From assembly GCA_949878435.1 (NCBI GenBank), contig CATLAK010000006.1:62001-126000 (forward strand): DNA of 64,000 bases, given 5' to 3'. A program made the position numbers and the translations under genes. Of this stretch, positions 47,709 to 56,225 are shown in pieces. The notes below the pieces were generated by a model that saw nothing but the letters and a program-made list of their open reading frames with translations, searched no databases and was not told where the DNA came from. The stretch's first letter is position 1. The number at the start of each line of letters is the position of its first letter. This DNA is from an uncultured Lachnospiraceae bacterium. GTDB lineage: Bacteria; Bacillota; Clostridia; Lachnospirales; Lachnospiraceae.

Positions 47709-49028
47709 TTATAGCTGTGCGATTACAAAAATATCATAGATTGCCTTGATTGCCGTCTCAAAGTCATCATTTGCAACGCCGATGATGATATTCAGCTCGC
47801 TGGACCCCTGATCAATCATCTTTACATTGACGTTGACGTGTGCCAGAGCGGAAAAGATGCGTCCTGCCGTTCCCCTTGTGGACTTCATACCGCGTCCAAC
47901 TACCGCAACTAAAGCAAGGTCTGCTTCGATATCCACGCTGTCCGGATCAGCCAGCCTGTGGATAGCAGAAACCACTTTCTGCTCCTTATCAATGAACTCA
48001 TCCTGGTGGACAAACACCGTCATGGTGTCGATACCGGAGGGCACGTGTTCAAAGGAAATTCCATTATCCTCAAAGGCCTGCAGAACCTTCCTTCCAAATC
48101 CAATCTCCGCGTTCATCATAGCTTTTTCTATATTGACAGAACAAAATCCTCTTTTTCCTGCAATTCCTGTGATCACATATTTTGACTTCTGACAGGTGCT
48201 CTCTACAATCCAGGTTCCTTCATCGGAAGGCTGATTGGTATTGCGGATGTTGATGGGAATTCCCTCTCTTCTAACAGGGAAAATCGCATCCTCATGGAGT
48301 ACGCTTGCTCCCATGTAAGATAGCTCCCGCAGCTCTCTATAGGTAATAGTCTCGATTCCTTCCGGGTTTTCGATAATCCTTGGATCGGCAACAAGAAAGC
48401 CCGACACGTCTGTCCAGTTCTCATACACATCTGCCTTCACGGCTCTTGCAACGATAGAACCTGTAATATCAGAACCACCCCTCGAAAAGGTCTTGACCCT
48501 TCCGTCTGCATATGCCCCGTAAAATCCCGGTATGACAGCGCGCTCCACGCCGTTAAGCCGCTGCCCTAATATCTGGTTCGTATACTCAGAATCAAACTCT
48601 CCTTCATCCGTAAAGCGGATTACTTCCGCCGCATCGATAAACTCATATCCCAGATATGCCGCCATAATGATACCATTTAAATACTCGCCTCTGGACGCAG
48701 CATAGTTTTCTCCTGCTTTTTCCTTAAAATTCTTTTCAATGGTTTTGAACTCATCCTTCAAGGAAATGGCAAGAGAAAGTCCATCTATAATTTCCTGATA
48801 GCGCGTCGAAATTGCGGCAAGCTCCTTCTTAAATTCTTTGCCTGACTCAGCAAGGTGATAGCAGTCATAGAGCATATCCGTAACCTTGGTGTCCTCTGAA
48901 AACCGTTTGCCAGGTGCAGAAGGCACCACGTAGCGCCTTTCCCCATCCGCATGAATGATATCGCCGACCTTTGCAAACTGCTCCGCGCTGGCAAGGGAAC
49001 TGCCGCCAAATTTTACAACCTTTTTCAT
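47709..49028 (-). CDS. lysC: Aspartate kinase
   Basis: 439 aa. It phosphorylates aspartate, the entry to Lys, Thr and Met synthesis. VVKFGGSSLA at the start, TFSRGGSDITGSI and NWTDVSGFLVADPRI in the kinase domain, then two ACT domains at the C-terminus (VNIEKAMMNAEIGFGRKVLQ and LALVAVVGRGMKSTRG). The lone monofunctional type; whether it is a Lys- or Thr-controlled isoform is not decided, but its place after hom suggests threonine control. Last gene before a strong terminator. Confidence 0.93.
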   Translation of the reverse strand: MKKVVKFGGSSLASAEQFAKVGDIIHADGERRYVVPSAPGKRFSEDTKVTDMLYDCYHLAESGKEFKKELAAISTRYQEIIDGLSLAISLKDEFKTIEKNFKEKAGENYAASRGEYLNGIIMAAYLGYEFIDAAEVIRFTDEGEFDSEYTNQILGQRLNGVERAVIPGFYGAYADGRVKTFSRGGSDITGSIVARAVKADVYENWTDVSGFLVADPRIIENPEGIETITYRELRELSYMGASVLHEDAIFPVRREGIPINIRNTNQPSDEGTWIVESTCQKSKYVITGIAGKRGFCSVNIEKAMMNAEIGFGRKVLQAFEDNGISFEHVPSGIDTMTVFVHQDEFIDKEQKVVSAIHRLADPDSVDIEADLALVAVVGRGMKSTRGTAGRIFSALAHVNVNVKMIDQGSSELNIIIGVANDDFETAIKAIYDIFVIAQL

Positions 49029-49069
49029 AATCTATGTCTCCTCACAAATCTTGTTCCAAAATCCTGTCC

Positions 49070-50278
49070 TTACTTTTCAAAAAGTTTATCTATTATGGTA
49101 TGCCCCATAGGAATAAAGTTTCCGCTCTCCTTTGCTTCCTTTTCATTATAATTCCAGCTCTCCTTCTTAGGCTCTTCGCTGTCATACAATAAATATGGCA
49201 CGCTGTCTGATGTATGAGTCCTTACCCTTATAGGGGTAGGATGATCCGGCATTACTAAAAGCCGATAGGGCGTCTCTTCCTGATCTAACGCCTTTGTCAA
49301 AGGTCCAATCACCCGCTGGTCTAAATACTCGATTGCCTGCACCTTTCTTGCCACGCTTCCCTGATGTCCCATCTCATCGGGCGCCTCCACATGAATATAG
49401 GCAAAGTCATAGCCATTTAAAAGAGCATCAAGGGCTGCCTGCACCTTCCCTTCATAATTGGTGTTAAGTCCGCCGTTGGCGCCTTCCACCTTGGCAACGC
49501 CCATACCTGCTCCCACCGCAATTCCTTTTAATAAATCCACAGCGGAAACCATCATCCCCTTCTTTCCGGTCTTCTCCTTGAAAGAAGAAAGCATAGGCTT
49601 GGTTCCGGCTCCCCAGAACCAGCAGCAGTTGGCGGGATTTAATCCCTGTCTCTTTCTTTCTATATTAATTGGGTGATTGACTAAAATCTCATAGCTTCTC
49701 TTCATCATGGAAAGCAGATTTTCATCCTCGGGAAGATACTGACCAATCACCTGTCCCAGCACATCGTGGGGCTGGGATAACTCGATTACACTGCCCTGAT
49801 TCCAAATCAGGCAGTGGCGATAGCTGGTGCCTGCATAAAACTGATAGGTCTCATTTTGCAGCTCCTCCTTTACCGCCTCAAGCAGTATGGCACAATCCTC
49901 TGTACTGATTTCTCCCGAACTATGGTCGATGATGGTCCTTTCCTCAAAGGGGACCTCTTCCTCCGATAGGGTAACGATATTGCAGCGCAGCGCCACATCC
50001 GTATCTTTCATGGGCACGCCGATGCTCAGCGCCTCTAAAGGGGAGCGCCCCGAATAATAACGCTTGGGATCATATCCCAAAACGGAAAGGTTTGCCGTGT
50101 CCGACCCCGGCTTCATTCCCTCCGGGATGGTGTGCACAAGCCCTATCTCCGCTGACTTGCTTAAACTGTCCATGGCTGGGGTGTTGGCGTAAGCAAGGGG
50201 TGTTTTCCCTCCCAACTCCTCAATGGGTTCATCCGCCATGCCATCTCCTAATACGACAATATATTTTTTATCTGACAT
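49070..50278 (-). CDS. ApgM-family phosphomutase-like protein, probable homoserine kinase
   Basis: 402 aa of the alkaline-phosphatase superfamily, cofactor-independent phosphoglycerate mutase (ApgM) branch. Metal and nucleophile blocks: VVLGDGMADEP, GSDTANLSVLGYDP and HVEAPDEMGHQG, MPDHPTP. It lies between hom and aspartokinase with gaps of 27 and 41 nt. No classical thrB (GHMP) is in the operon, and an ApgM-family protein has been reported to serve as homoserine kinase in Bacteroides. So homoserine phosphorylation is the likely job here, by context; a mutase role remains possible. The ribosome site is weak (AGAG). Confidence 0.85.
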   Translation of the reverse strand: MSDKKYIVVLGDGMADEPIEELGGKTPLAYANTPAMDSLSKSAEIGLVHTIPEGMKPGSDTANLSVLGYDPKRYYSGRSPLEALSIGVPMKDTDVALRCNIVTLSEEEVPFEERTIIDHSSGEISTEDCAILLEAVKEELQNETYQFYAGTSYRHCLIWNQGSVIELSQPHDVLGQVIGQYLPEDENLLSMMKRSYEILVNHPINIERKRQGLNPANCCWFWGAGTKPMLSSFKEKTGKKGMMVSAVDLLKGIAVGAGMGVAKVEGANGGLNTNYEGKVQAALDALLNGYDFAYIHVEAPDEMGHQGSVARKVQAIEYLDQRVIGPLTKALDQEETPYRLLVMPDHPTPIRVRTHTSDSVPYLLYDSEEPKKESWNYNEKEAKESGNFIPMGHTIIDKLFEK

Positions 50279-50305
50279 CTCTTTTTCTCTATGCTTTCTT
50301 AAATT

Positions 50306-51505
50306 TTATTCTATTCTGATACGGCTGATGATTCCTACTTCTTCCGCCTTCTGATTAAAGTCCTTTTCCGTCATCTGTTCTGTGACAAAGGCAAACTCGC
50401 CTTCCACATCCGCCTCAATCACGCTGACGCTTGCAAATACCTGCAGCGCCTGGCTCTCCTTATCCTGTGCCACGCGCACGAAGAATCTGCGGCTCGCCTC
50501 GCCGATTCCTGTAAGCGCCACGTCCTGGGCATCCCAGAAGCACATGATGACCTTGCCGATATGCCTTGCACAGTCCACCACATCGGATACCACCGCGCTT
50601 GCCGTGGGCAGCTTGCCTGCGCCCCTTCCATAATACATGGAATCTCCCAGCATATTACCGTGCACACAGACCGCGTTGAACACATCGTTTACCATATAAA
50701 GGGGATGGGATTTGCTGATCATAAAGGGCGCCACCATGGCGTAGAAACAGCCGTCCACCTCTTTGCTCTGGGCAAGAAGTTTAATGGTCTTTCCCATTGC
50801 ATGGGCATAGACAAAGTCTGTTGCCGTGATCTTTGTAATCCCCTCCGTATAGATATCCTCATATTTTACATTCTTTCCGCACATAAGGGAAGAAAGGATC
50901 GCAATCTTACGGCAGGCATCATACCCTTCCACATCCGCCTCGGGATTCCGCTCTGCATACCCTTTATCCTGCGCTTCCTTTAGGACATCCTCAAAATCAG
51001 CGCCTTCCTTTTCCATCTTGGAAAGGATATAGTTGGTGGTTCCATTTAGGATACCGGTAATCCCGTCGATTTTCTCTGCCGTCAGGGAATAATTTAAAGG
51101 ACGGATGATGGGAATGCCGCCGCCCACACTTGCCTCAAACAGGTAATTGCACTTATTTTCATGGGCAATCTGAATCAGCTCCGGTCCATGGGCTGCCACC
51201 AGTTCCTTATTGGAGGTACACACGCTGATTCCTGACTTAAGCGCTCTCTTAGTAAAATCATACGCCGGCTTAAGCCCTCCCATAGTCTCGCAGATAATCT
51301 TAATCTCCGGATCGTTCAAGATCATTTCCACATCATGGACCACCTTATCCGCATAAGGGTCTCCCGGAAAATCCCTTAAATCCAATATATATTTTATGTT
51401 GATATCCTCTCCGGACTTCTTGTTGATCTCTTCCTTATTCTTTTCAATGACCTCCACGACACCGCTTCCTACTGTACCGTAACCCATTACTGCAACCTGA
51501 ATCAT
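50306..51505 (-). CDS. hom: Homoserine dehydrogenase
   Basis: 399 aa. It reduces aspartate semialdehyde to homoserine with NAD(P)H. Rossmann loop VMGYGTVGSGVV at the start, TSNKELVA, GGGIPIIRPLNYSLTAEKIDGITGILNGTTNYIL, and EADVEGYDACRKIAIL with the catalytic Lys region. A C-terminal ACT domain (about 325-399) suggests threonine feedback. ATG 51505 has GGAGG at 8 nt and is preferred to 51511, which would be too close. Confidence 0.95.
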   Translation of the reverse strand: MIQVAVMGYGTVGSGVVEVIEKNKEEINKKSGEDINIKYILDLRDFPGDPYADKVVHDVEMILNDPEIKIICETMGGLKPAYDFTKRALKSGISVCTSNKELVAAHGPELIQIAHENKCNYLFEASVGGGIPIIRPLNYSLTAEKIDGITGILNGTTNYILSKMEKEGADFEDVLKEAQDKGYAERNPEADVEGYDACRKIAILSSLMCGKNVKYEDIYTEGITKITATDFVYAHAMGKTIKLLAQSKEVDGCFYAMVAPFMISKSHPLYMVNDVFNAVCVHGNMLGDSMYYGRGAGKLPTASAVVSDVVDCARHIGKVIMCFWDAQDVALTGIGEASRRFFVRVAQDKESQALQVFASVSVIEADVEGEFAFVTEQMTEKDFNQKAEEVGIISRIRIE

Positions 51506-51529
51506 CTTCATTTCCTCCTTGCGCTTGCC

Positions 51530-51967
51530 TTATTCTTTGGCTAAAATCTTGACGTTTCTGACGCCCTTTTGCTGCTCCATGGTTTCAAGCATCTCAGAGA
51601 CATTCCCTGTGGTGGGAAGTACCTGTACGCTTAAGCTTAGGGATGCCACGCCGTTGATGGGGATACTTTGATGGATGGTCAGAATATTCGCACCAAACTG
51701 TGCGACGATCTTAAGCACATCCGACAAAAGCCCTGGCTCATCTTCCATCTGAAAGGTCAGCGTAATCGTCGTCCCTTGGGAATTTTCATGAAACTGGAAT
51801 ATGTCGTCCTTGTACTTATAAAAGGAACTGCGGCTGATTCCCACCCGGTCTGCCGCCTCATTGACCGTGTGCACCCTGCCTGTGTCTAAGAGCTTCTTGG
51901 CTTCCACTACCTTTAAAAGCACCTCCGGCACTGCCTGCTCCTTCACCACAAAATATCTGGTCCCCAT
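51530..51967 (-). CDS. ACT-domain regulatory protein (PheB-like)
   Basis: 145 aa, cytoplasmic. The N-terminal part has a helix-turn-helix-like stretch (HTVNEAADRVGISRSSFYKYKDDIF, about 35-60), followed by an ACT domain (TLTFQMEDEPGLLSDVLKIVAQFGANILTIHQS). Proteins of this UPF0735/PheB type precede hom in many Firmicutes and probably sense an amino acid. ATG 51967 is chosen; a GTG at 51976 is also possible. Both have poor ribosome sites. Confidence 0.85.
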   Translation of the reverse strand: MGTRYFVVKEQAVPEVLLKVVEAKKLLDTGRVHTVNEAADRVGISRSSFYKYKDDIFQFHENSQGTTITLTFQMEDEPGLLSDVLKIVAQFGANILTIHQSIPINGVASLSLSVQVLPTTGNVSEMLETMEQQKGVRNVKILAKE

Positions 51968-52032
51968 AGCCTGCACCCATACAGCTTTCTATTTTAAATG
52001 CTCATAAAGTGTTTCCCGTCGGTAAACATAAG

Positions 52033-52077
52033 CCCTCGTTTGTTTTTCAAGCGCGGACACTTGTTTGCCGCCGAGGG
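52033..52077 (-). promoter_or_regulatory. Possible structured leader before the ACT-hom operon
   Basis: CCCTCG at the 52033 end and CGAGGG at 52072-52077 pair around a 33-nt loop that itself can fold (GCGG/CCGC, CAAG/CTTG). No T-run follows, so it is not a clear attenuator. No leader peptide was found. Confidence 0.3.
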
Positions 52078-52152
52078 ATATTGTATCACAGCCGCTCCTT
52101 TATGGCAAGAAGTTTCTATTTCAAACTATATTATGGCTTTTGGTGTAAAATC

Positions 52153-53454
52153 CTACTGGACATCCGACGGCATTTCCATCACAGTCCCAATAAATACAGG
52201 CGTTTTGGTTTTCTGGTCGATAATCATGTAGAGGAAGGGTCTGTCAAGCCGAACTACTTTGATTTCGATTTCCTCATCCGGCTCTTCTGCCACGGCGCAA
52301 GCTTCGTCAACCGCAGCTGCCCCGGCTTTCGTTCCCTGTTCATCGACTGAAATAAAGGTTTTGTGTAAAATGCGGTCCACCACAAGTGTCCCTTCCTCCA
52401 CGGAACCCATTCCCGAAAGGTCTGCCCTCTCTGCGTCAAAGAGGTCTTTTATCCCCATTTCTCCAAGAATATCGCTCATTTCTGCTTCATACCGGATTTC
52501 AAACTTGGGAAGCACCGTATGCACCTGGGCGTGGACACTGTCCACTAAAATTCCGTGCAGCTTTTCCCCCGTGAGTGAAGATACATAATCCGAAACACTG
52601 ATTCCCTCGTCGGGCAGAAGCGCCGCAAACGCATACTGATTTCCCTCATAGTACTTCAAAAACCCCTGCGCTGTGTCGTCCTTCAGATAATCAAACTCTC
52701 CGCCATACATAAATTCCGCCTGCTGGACCGTTCCATCTTCTTTCGTAAAGTTCCCCTGCGAAGAAGTATAGTAAACCTCGCTCCATCTCGCATCCAATGC
52801 AGTGGTACTGACCAGATACATAACGGCATCCTCCGGTACATCTGGCAAGAACTCCTTAATCATCCCGTAAGTATTTTCACTGACCCAGCCGTTTATCCGC
52901 TCAACGCCCGTTCTGTCAAAGGGCACCTGATAAGCATCCGCCCCGTAATAATCCGCATTCACCTGCAGAAAGTCCCGTTCCACCGAAAGCCTGTCATCTG
53001 CCCTCAGCCAAATTGAATTGGCAAGATTGACTTTACACCGACTATTTCCCTGCTCCTGCAGCGCTTCCTTATATACATACAGATATCCATTCATTTCTTC
53101 CCTGGAAAGCCCTGCTGCCTCCTCCACCTGAGACAAGGTTTCCCCTTCAGCTCCATTCGCCACCATGCCAAGCGCATAGAGAACCGCCGCCGGTGAAATC
53201 AACGTATTTTCCCCTTCTCTCACGCTGTTCTGAAGCAGCCTCACCCCAAAATCCGTGAGCGCAATCGCACCTTCCTCATCGTCCCTAAAGCCCGAAACTT
53301 CCCCGCTCACATCCCCTGCCGTAATATCCGCCATAAGATCAACCTCTTTAACCAAATTAACCTCTTTAGCTTCCTTTAACTCTCCAATTTCCTTTCCGCA
53401 GCCCGTTGTCAGCAGCACTGCCACAGCTACCGCGCAAAATCCCCTCTTTTCCAT
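52153..53454 (-). CDS. Lipoprotein serpin (serine protease inhibitor)
   Basis: 433 aa. Signal peptide with lipobox LLTTGC (Cys about residue 19), short linker, then a full serpin fold: NTLISPAAVLYALGMVANGA, NLANSIWLR, LVSTTALDARW, RPFLYMIID. The hinge of the reactive loop, EQGTKAGAAA near residues 371-380, matches the inhibitory consensus (small residues, Thr at P14). Counting from it, P1 is about Val in ACAVAE, which would suit elastase-like proteases. Expected on the outer face of the membrane. Flanked by traX and the hom leader; no protease gene adjoins it. Confidence 0.93.
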   Translation of the reverse strand: MEKRGFCAVAVAVLLTTGCGKEIGELKEAKEVNLVKEVDLMADITAGDVSGEVSGFRDDEEGAIALTDFGVRLLQNSVREGENTLISPAAVLYALGMVANGAEGETLSQVEEAAGLSREEMNGYLYVYKEALQEQGNSRCKVNLANSIWLRADDRLSVERDFLQVNADYYGADAYQVPFDRTGVERINGWVSENTYGMIKEFLPDVPEDAVMYLVSTTALDARWSEVYYTSSQGNFTKEDGTVQQAEFMYGGEFDYLKDDTAQGFLKYYEGNQYAFAALLPDEGISVSDYVSSLTGEKLHGILVDSVHAQVHTVLPKFEIRYEAEMSDILGEMGIKDLFDAERADLSGMGSVEEGTLVVDRILHKTFISVDEQGTKAGAAAVDEACAVAEEPDEEIEIKVVRLDRPFLYMIIDQKTKTPVFIGTVMEMPSDVQ

Positions 53455-53497
53455 ATACTCTCTCCTCTTCATCAATTTGTATATGCCAAATCAGTGT

Positions 53498-54268
53498 TTA
53501 TCCCAAAGCACCCCATCTTAATAATCCTAAAACCACTAAGTGCGCGGGATAAAACAGATAGAAAAACCATTTATGTATCTTTGCTTTACTGCCGCATTGT
53601 CCATTATAAAGGAAACCAAGCATGAGCGGAACAAGCAGCACGCCCGCCTGAAACCACATGGGATCAAAACCGGCAAATATCGCAAATATCATCATTAAGG
53701 CATTGGGAACAAAGAAAGTCAATGTGAAAGCTGTCCATTTGGCTTTTGGTCTGTTGCGGTAGACATGGACAAACAGGCAGCCCAATACATTCATAAACGC
53801 CCAGTCTCCTATACAAGCAAGCAGGCATAACAAGATAATACAGATGATTTTAATTGGCTTTTTTATCTTAGTGCTTTCCCATATCCTAATGGCGCTAAGC
53901 CCAAGGAAAAGCGTGAAAATAACGCTCTGTACAGGATTCAATATAAAATATCCGTTTTCAAAATAAAGAAGCAGCGAGCCGTATTCAAAGTATACAAATG
54001 CCGACCAAGAAATCAGCGCACAAAAGGCAAGCCTTTTGTGATACCTGCTGACATCCTTGGTATAGAAATAACCCTCCCCTACAAAATAAGCCATCGTCGG
54101 TCCGGTAAGCCGCCCCGCAAAGTGCATACACCCGCCAAGAAGCAGATTGACATCATCGACAAAGCCCCACGCGATATGATCTAACAGCATAGCGATAACC
54201 ACAATATATTTTATCTGATTTCTATTAAAACATCCCATGTTCACCGGCTTTGCAATCGCCTCTTCCAT
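53498..54268 (-). CDS. TraX family membrane protein
   Basis: 256 aa with about eight helices. TraX family marks: IKYIVVIAMLLDHIAWGF (Asp-His), GRLTGPTMAYFVGEGYFYTKDVSRYHKRL and the C-terminal KWFFYLFYPAHLVVLGLLR. The plasmid F TraX acetylates pilin; chromosomal copies in Clostridia have unknown targets and belong to an acyltransferase-like clan. No conjugation genes adjoin it. GGAG is 11 nt from the ATG. Confidence 0.88.
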   Translation of the reverse strand: MEEAIAKPVNMGCFNRNQIKYIVVIAMLLDHIAWGFVDDVNLLLGGCMHFAGRLTGPTMAYFVGEGYFYTKDVSRYHKRLAFCALISWSAFVYFEYGSLLLYFENGYFILNPVQSVIFTLFLGLSAIRIWESTKIKKPIKIICIILLCLLACIGDWAFMNVLGCLFVHVYRNRPKAKWTAFTLTFFVPNALMMIFAIFAGFDPMWFQAGVLLVPLMLGFLYNGQCGSKAKIHKWFFYLFYPAHLVVLGLLRWGALG

Positions 54269-54439
54269 TTTCTTCCGTTCTCCTTATCTTAGCAAACACA
54301 CTTTATATATGGACTCATCCTGCCCCTGCCTATGAAAATGATACTATCTTGCCGCTAGTTTCACAAGCTCCTTTATATTCTAAGTCAAATTTCTGCAAAC
54401 AATCACTTGTCTGCAGGAGTCAGCACCATGAATACTCTA

Positions 54440-54782
54440 GCATGTTCTCAGAATCTGACAGGGCGGCAGGATTGCATGACCGGGCAGCAGACCAGACATA
54501 GGCTGCGGCACATAGTATCGTTTCAAGTCTCTGCGAAAAATCGGCAATTTCACTTACAGAATGTGGAGTCCCAGGGTGAAATCGCCACGGATGGCGATTT
54601 CAGGAGTCGCGCGGCACGGATGCCGCTGACTCCGACCCGTCCGCATTGAAACACCTACACACATTCTGTTAGTGAAATCCGATTTTGAGAGGAGACTTGA
54701 AACGATACTATGTGTCGCAGCCTATGTCTGGTCTGCTGCCCGGTCTACAATCCTGCCGCTCTGCCAGATTCTGAGAACATGC
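54440..54782 (+). repeat. Fold-back element, copy A (343 bp)
   Basis: The outer roughly 92 bp of each end (54440-54531 and 54691-54782) are complementary with about five mismatches. Inward are TTTCACTTACAGAATGTG and CACATTCTGTTAGTGAAA. The centre has GAAATCGCC/GGCGATTTC and GGAGTC...GACTCC enclosing a GCGGC/GCCGC stem. It lies between the gatB stop and traX. The core is shared, in reverse orientation, with the element at 58,134-58,451, but the arms are not. No ORF. Confidence 0.88.
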
Positions 54783-54793
54783 CACCTTAAACT

Positions 54794-56224
54794 CTATAGC
54801 AGCTCTTTCAGCAGCTGATTCACCATAGAAGGATCCGCCTTCCCTTTCATTGCCTTCATAGTCTGTCCCACCAGGAACCCAATCGCCTTCTCCTTCCCAT
54901 TCCGATAATCCTCCACTGACTGCGGATTATTTGCAATCACATCCTCCACCGTCTTACGCAGAGCGCCTTCATCATTTACTGTCTTGAGTCCTTTTTCCTC
55001 CACGTACTTTTCGGGATCGACGTCCTCATTGAACATCACTTCAAAGACTTCCTTCGCCACGGAGCTGTTGACCTTCTTTGCATCGGTCAAAGAGATCAGC
55101 TTTGCAAGATGCTCCGGTGAAAAGCGGATGTCCTCAGGATCCATGGCATTTTCCTTTAAAAGACGCAACGTCTCCACCATCAGCCAGTTCGACACCTTCT
55201 TGGGCTGGCTGCCCAGGGCGACCGTTGCCTCAAAGATATCTGCCATATGCTTGCTTCCCGTGATGATCTCAATATCGTACTCGGGGATATCAAATTCTTC
55301 TTTATAGCGGCGCATCTTTTCCTCGCGAAACTCCGGCTGCTTTGCACGGATTTCTTCAAGGAAAGCATCATCCAACACGATAGGAACCAAATCCGGTTCC
55401 GGGAAATAGCGGTAATCCTGGGCATCCTCTTTGCTTCTCATAGCGTAGGACTCGCCCTTGTTGTCATCCCATCTTCTGGTCTCCTGCACCACCTTTTCGC
55501 CTGCTTCCAGCAGATCGATCTGGCGCTCCGTCTCTCCTTCGATGGCTCTGGCGATTGCCTTAAAGGAGTTTAAGTTCTTCATTTCTGTACGGGTGCCAAA
55601 CTCCTTAGCGCCCACTTCTCTTATGGACAGATTCACATCAGCCCGCATGGAACCTTCCTGCAGTTTGCAGTCGGAAGCACCCAGATATTGAATGGTCATG
55701 CGCAGTTTTTCCAGATAGGCAATCACTTCCTCCGCGCTTCTCATATCAGGTTCGGAAACAATTTCAATCAGGGGAACTCCGGAACGGTTATAATCCACCA
55801 GGGAGCAGTCATCCCACTCGTCATGAATCAGCTTGCCCGCATCCTCTTCCATATGGATTTCGTGAATCCCCACAAATTTCCTGCCGTTTTCCGTCTCAAT
55901 TTCCACCTTGCCATTGCGGCATATGGGAAGATAAAGCTGAGATATCTGATAGTTCTGGGGGTTATCCGGATAAAAATAATTTTTGCGGTCGAACTTACAG
56001 TACTGGGTGATGGAACAGTTGGTGGCAAGTCCCACTGCCACCGCATATTCTAACACCTGCTTGTTGAGCACAGGCAGAGAACCCGGCATGCCGGTGCAGA
56101 CCGGACAGGTGTGGGTATTGGGCTCTCCTCCAAATGCGGTGGAACATCCGCAGAAAATCTTGGTCTTCGTAGCCAGTTCCACATGAACCTCAAGTCCGAT
56201 GACCGTTTCGTATTGCTTTGCCAT
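54794..56224 (-). CDS. gatB: Aspartyl/glutamyl-tRNA amidotransferase subunit B
   Basis: 476 aa. It binds the mischarged tRNA and activates its acyl group in GatCAB. Family sequence: VIGLEVHVELATKTKIFCGC, RKNYFYPDNPQNYQISQ, GIHEIHMEEDAGK, DYNRSGVPLIEIVSEPD; C-terminal YqeY-like helical domain (about 325-476). ATG 56224, 9 nt after GGAGG, lies 1 nt past the gatA stop. Last gene of gatCAB. Confidence 0.96.
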   Translation of the reverse strand: MAKQYETVIGLEVHVELATKTKIFCGCSTAFGGEPNTHTCPVCTGMPGSLPVLNKQVLEYAVAVGLATNCSITQYCKFDRKNYFYPDNPQNYQISQLYLPICRNGKVEIETENGRKFVGIHEIHMEEDAGKLIHDEWDDCSLVDYNRSGVPLIEIVSEPDMRSAEEVIAYLEKLRMTIQYLGASDCKLQEGSMRADVNLSIREVGAKEFGTRTEMKNLNSFKAIARAIEGETERQIDLLEAGEKVVQETRRWDDNKGESYAMRSKEDAQDYRYFPEPDLVPIVLDDAFLEEIRAKQPEFREEKMRRYKEEFDIPEYDIEIITGSKHMADIFEATVALGSQPKKVSNWLMVETLRLLKENAMDPEDIRFSPEHLAKLISLTDAKKVNSSVAKEVFEVMFNEDVDPEKYVEEKGLKTVNDEGALRKTVEDVIANNPQSVEDYRNGKEKAIGFLVGQTMKAMKGKADPSMVNQLLKELL

Positions 56225-56225
56225 A

